A stretch of DNA of 9,196 nt from the NCBI GenBank assembly GCA_005800965.1, contig SYEA01000001.1:1-9196 (forward strand), written 5' to 3'. The notes beneath the pieces are model-generated. The model was not told the origin of the DNA. It saw only the letters and a list, made by a program, of their open reading frames with translations, and did not search any database. Made by a program: the position numbers and the translations under genes. Source of the stretch: Actinomycetota bacterium. Lineage in GTDB: Bacteria > Actinomycetota > Acidimicrobiia > Acidimicrobiales > Ilumatobacteraceae. Within the stretch, counting starts at the first letter, position 1. Each line of letters opens with the position of its first letter. This document shows, piece after piece, positions 7,451 to 9,196 of the stretch.

Positions 7451-8040
7451 CAGTTGAGGTCGCGGGTGCGATCAATTTCTTGGTCGAAGAATTCACCCGA
7501 CATGTCGGGGGCATCGTCGGTCATCTGATCATTGGCTTGCTGAACACCGGTGATCGACAGTCGGTCACGCCCATGCTTGATGGTTTTCATCAAACGGTCG
7601 ATGAGAATCTCGACACTGGCCAGACGTCGATCGAGGAAGTCTTCGGTTTCGCTCTTCAAGCGACGTGCCGTGGATTCGGCTTCGTCGATGATCTGACGGG
7701 CGCGAGCCTCGGAGGCGCGAACCACTTCGGTGCGTTGCACCATGCGCTCGGCCTGGGTGCGTGCGGCTTCGATTATTTCATCAGCTTCGCGTTGCGAGCG
7801 CGTGAGGAAGGTTTCTTTTTCTTTGAGCATGAATCGCGCTTCACGCACTTCATGCGGCAAACAGGCGATGGCGTCTTCCAACAATGCGATGACTTCTTCG
7901 CGGTCGATGCGCGGCGTGCTCGACAGTGGCACGTTGGCCGCCTTGGAGATCAGGTCGATGAGATCGAGCAAGATTTCTTCGGCATCCCCCATCAGCACAT
8001 CGGGCAGCTCTTGGGTGGGGAGGTCGTCGTTGTCGGTCAT
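7450..8040 (-). CDS. SepIVA-like DivIVA-domain coiled-coil protein
   Basis: A 196-residue acidic protein. Residues 20-80 are helical with the pattern REEVIALLEDAIACLPHEV, and about 65-155 form a charged coiled coil ending RRLASVEILIDRL. From memory, both ends resemble mycobacterial Rv2927c (SepIVA, about 245 residues), a DivIVA-family protein needed for septum and envelope growth. The position, directly before DUF177 and rpmF, also matches Rv2927c. The middle of the coiled coil is shorter here by roughly 50 residues. Such genes are sometimes annotated as ATP synthase subunit b-like, which is a coiled-coil artefact: no membrane segment is visible. A GGAG at 8048-8051, seven bases before the ATG, is the best ribosome-binding site in the window. 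The role in septation is inferred from homology and position. Confidence 0.85.
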   Translation of the reverse strand: MTDNDDLPTQELPDVLMGDAEEILLDLIDLISKAANVPLSSTPRIDREEVIALLEDAIACLPHEVREARFMLKEKETFLTRSQREADEIIEAARTQAERMVQRTEVVRASEARARQIIDEAESTARRLKSETEDFLDRRLASVEILIDRLMKTIKHGRDRLSITGVQQANDQMTDDAPDMSGEFFDQEIDRTRDLN

Positions 8041-8058
8041 GGTGATGCTCCGCTTGGT

Positions 8059-8547
8059 TTAGCGGCGAGCCCGGCCCGCCAGCGCCTTGGCAACTGGTGC
8101 GGTGACCATTGCCGAAGCGTCTCCACCGTAGTGCGCAATCTCGCGCACAAAGCGACTACTTATATAGGCGTGTTCGGGCAACGCAAAAAGCACCATCGTG
8201 CGCACACCCGAAACGGTGTGGTTGGTGTGGGCCATTTGTGATTCGATGTCGAAATCCGTGGCGCTGCGCAGGCTCTTTACGATGCAGGCGGCTTGCACTT
8301 TTCGCGCGGCATCAATCGCCAAACCCACGTGGGCCTCGACCCGAATACCAGCCAGATGGGCGGTGGAGTCTTTGGCCAACTGCACCCGCTCTTCAACCGA
8401 AAACATGCCCGCTGGCTTTTCGGGGTTGTGCATCACAGCGATGACCACCGAACCGAAGATGCTCACGGCCTGGGCGGCTACATCTAAGTGCCCGAGGTGA
8501 AACGGGTCGAAACTGCCCGGATACAACACCACTTGCCCTGTTGCCAT
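8059..8547 (-). CDS. coaD: CoaD, phosphopantetheine adenylyltransferase
   Basis: CoaD transfers AMP from ATP to 4'-phosphopantetheine to give dephospho-CoA, the penultimate step of coenzyme A synthesis. The 162-residue length is typical for this hexameric enzyme. The nucleotidyltransferase signature YPGSFDPFHLGHLD (9-22) contains the HxGH motif (His17, His20), with Ser12 where E. coli has Thr10. The second conserved block, IVKSLRSATDFD (89-100), has Lys91 where most family members have Arg (E. coli Arg88), while Arg94 is kept. The C-terminal AYISSRFVREIA (127-138) matches the conserved ISS(R/T)xVKE segment. The ATG lies 6 nt after the rsmD stop. The rsmD-coaD pair is one of the most widespread bacterial gene pairs. 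Confidence 0.97.
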   Translation of the reverse strand: MATGQVVLYPGSFDPFHLGHLDVAAQAVSIFGSVVIAVMHNPEKPAGMFSVEERVQLAKDSTAHLAGIRVEAHVGLAIDAARKVQAACIVKSLRSATDFDIESQMAHTNHTVSGVRTMVLFALPEHAYISSRFVREIAHYGGDASAMVTAPVAKALAGRARR

Positions 8548-8553
8548 CAGCTT

Positions 8554-9072
8554 CTACGGTAGCCGTCGCAAAAACGTCACATGGGTACGCCCGTAGCGCT
8601 TCTCGCGCAGCGATTCCCACCCGGCAGGTGGTGCCACGAGTGCTGCGGCTTCGGCCACCACGAGGTTGCCCGGCACGAGGGCCAAAAACTCGTGCCATTG
8701 GGTGAAGTCATACGGTGGGTCGGCCAGCACCAACGTGACGTCTTTGCATTTGGCGACGTGCAACATCGCATCGCCCCGCACCACCATGCTGCGATCGGTT
8801 ACACCAAGTGCTGCGAGATTTTGCTGCAAACACACCAAAGCTTCGCGGTCTTGCTCGATGAAGGTGACGTGGGCAGCCCCGCGGCTGAGTGCTTCGATAC
8901 CGAGGGCGCCCGTGCCGGCAAAACAATCCACAATGCGTGCGCCGCTCAAGTCGTAATGGCTGCCGAGGCTGTTGAAGATCGCCTCGCGCGCCATGTCGGT
9001 GGTGGGTCGCGTGGTTTTGCCCTCGGGGGCTTCGATGCGCCGGCCCCGAAGTTCGCCTGCCACCACTCGCAT
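8554..9072 (-). CDS. rsmD: RsmD, 16S rRNA (guanine-N2)-methyltransferase
   Basis: RsmD methylates N2 of the guanine equivalent to E. coli G966 in 16S rRNA, using S-adenosylmethionine. From the ATG at 9072 the protein is 172 residues and starts MRVVAGELRGRR, the family-typical opening. The frame stays open further upstream to a GTG at 9174, but those extra 34 residues are not family-like and would overlap the intergenic region, so the shorter start is chosen. The SAM-binding motif DCFAGTGALGIEALSRGA is at 49-66, the acidic residue of motif II is in FIEQD (71-75), and the catalytic DPPY is at 118-121. A weak GAG precedes the ATG. It heads the minus-strand cluster seen here. Many actinobacteria have recG upstream; here the flanking sequence looks divergent instead. 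Confidence 0.96.
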   Translation of the reverse strand: MRVVAGELRGRRIEAPEGKTTRPTTDMAREAIFNSLGSHYDLSGARIVDCFAGTGALGIEALSRGAAHVTFIEQDREALVCLQQNLAALGVTDRSMVVRGDAMLHVAKCKDVTLVLADPPYDFTQWHEFLALVPGNLVVAEAAALVAPPAGWESLREKRYGRTHVTFLRRLP

Positions 9073-9118
9073 GTGCTCAACGCTATTGCGGTGGTGCGTT
9101 ACCTGCTTGACTGTTGCA

Positions 9119-9196
9119 GTGAGCGATGAAAGTGAGCACGGCGAGTTAACTCGCGCCGAGCCACCGCCGGCCACGATTGTTTGTGTGGATTGCGGC
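9119..9196 (+). CDS. Possible partial CDS, divergent small CxxC protein (runs off right edge)
   Basis: A plus-strand frame starts with GTG and stays open to the last base, giving 26 residues. It has a polar, acidic N-terminus (SDESEHGELTRAEPPP), then a hydrophobic step TIV and CVDCG at the edge. An acidic start followed by CxxCG looks like the beginning of a small zinc-ribbon protein. About 62% of codons end in G or C. No Shine-Dalgarno sequence precedes the GTG. If real, it is transcribed away from rsmD and the two starts are only 46 nt apart. Minus-strand frames across the same bases are also open, for example the upstream extension of rsmD and one ending at a TAA at 9146, so a C-terminal end of an upstream minus-strand gene cannot be excluded. 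Confidence 0.45.
   Translation, partial: MSDESEHGELTRAEPPPATIVCVDCG
9141..9154. repeat. Perfect 14-bp palindrome
   Basis: GCGAGTTAACTCGC reads the same on both strands. It lies 69 bp upstream of the rsmD start and inside the putative divergent frame. As RNA it would form a 5-bp stem with a TTAA loop, but no T-run follows on either strand, so it is not a terminator. It could be an operator for a dimeric regulator. One such palindrome is expected about every 16 kb by chance, so it carries little weight alone. Confidence 0.3.

Noticed and set aside
7480..8241. Plus-strand open frame of 253 codons across the sepIVA-like gene and coaD
   Set aside because: It spans two well-supported minus-strand genes, has no family resemblance, and its length is explained by scarcity of stops in GC-rich antisense reading.
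9073..9174. 34-residue N-terminal extension of RsmD from GTG 9174
   Set aside because: The family start MRVVAGELRGRR is at 9072. The extension has a non-homologous composition and would remove the intergenic region.
1..9196. Mobile element, CRISPR array, defence or toxin-antitoxin system, tRNA, rRNA
   Set aside because: Every base outside the edges is accounted for by conserved housekeeping genes with short junctions. No direct-repeat arrays, transposase motifs, terminal inverted repeats or tRNA-like cloverleafs were seen.

Overview
This window is a compact bacterial housekeeping block from a moderately high-GC genome (about 60% by eye), most likely an actinobacterium and possibly of the Acidimicrobiia type. 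Three things point there: the gene order (coaD, a SepIVA/DivIVA-like coiled-coil gene, DUF177, rpmF, rnc, mutM, smc, ftsY matches the conserved actinobacterial order), the actinobacterial style of SMC and the N-terminally anchored FtsY, and the GTG start codons. The class-level assignment is inference.

Ten complete genes all lie on the minus strand and read from right to left: rsmD, coaD, a sepIVA-like gene, the DUF177 (YceD-like) gene, rpmF, plsX, rnc, mutM, smc, ftsY. Junctions are very tight. There are 1-nt overlaps (TGATG, TAATG), 4-nt overlaps (GTGA, twice) and gaps of only 4 to 42 nt, so the block is probably one operon or a few nested ones with translational coupling. No gene-free stretch reaches 300 bases.

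The products fall into linked jobs. RsmD, L32, DUF177 and RNase III serve ribosome and rRNA production. CoaD and PlsX serve coenzyme A and phospholipid synthesis. The SepIVA-like protein belongs to cell-envelope and septum growth. MutM repairs oxidised DNA, SMC organises the chromosome, and FtsY docks the signal recognition particle at the membrane.

Each edge holds a start of something else. At the left edge, just after ftsY, there is a good sigma-70-like promoter (TTGACG, 17 nt, TATTTT) and a short open frame running off the window. At the right edge, a divergent plus-strand frame starts 46 nt from rsmD and reaches a CxxC motif at the edge; it is plausibly a small zinc-ribbon protein.

I found no mobile element, CRISPR array, toxin-antitoxin or defence system, tRNA or rRNA, and no convincing new system. 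The points worth a second look are modest: unusually short coiled coils in both SMC and the SepIVA-like protein, a few active-site substitutions (RNase III, CoaD), the promoter inside the end of ftsY, and the divergent right-edge frame.
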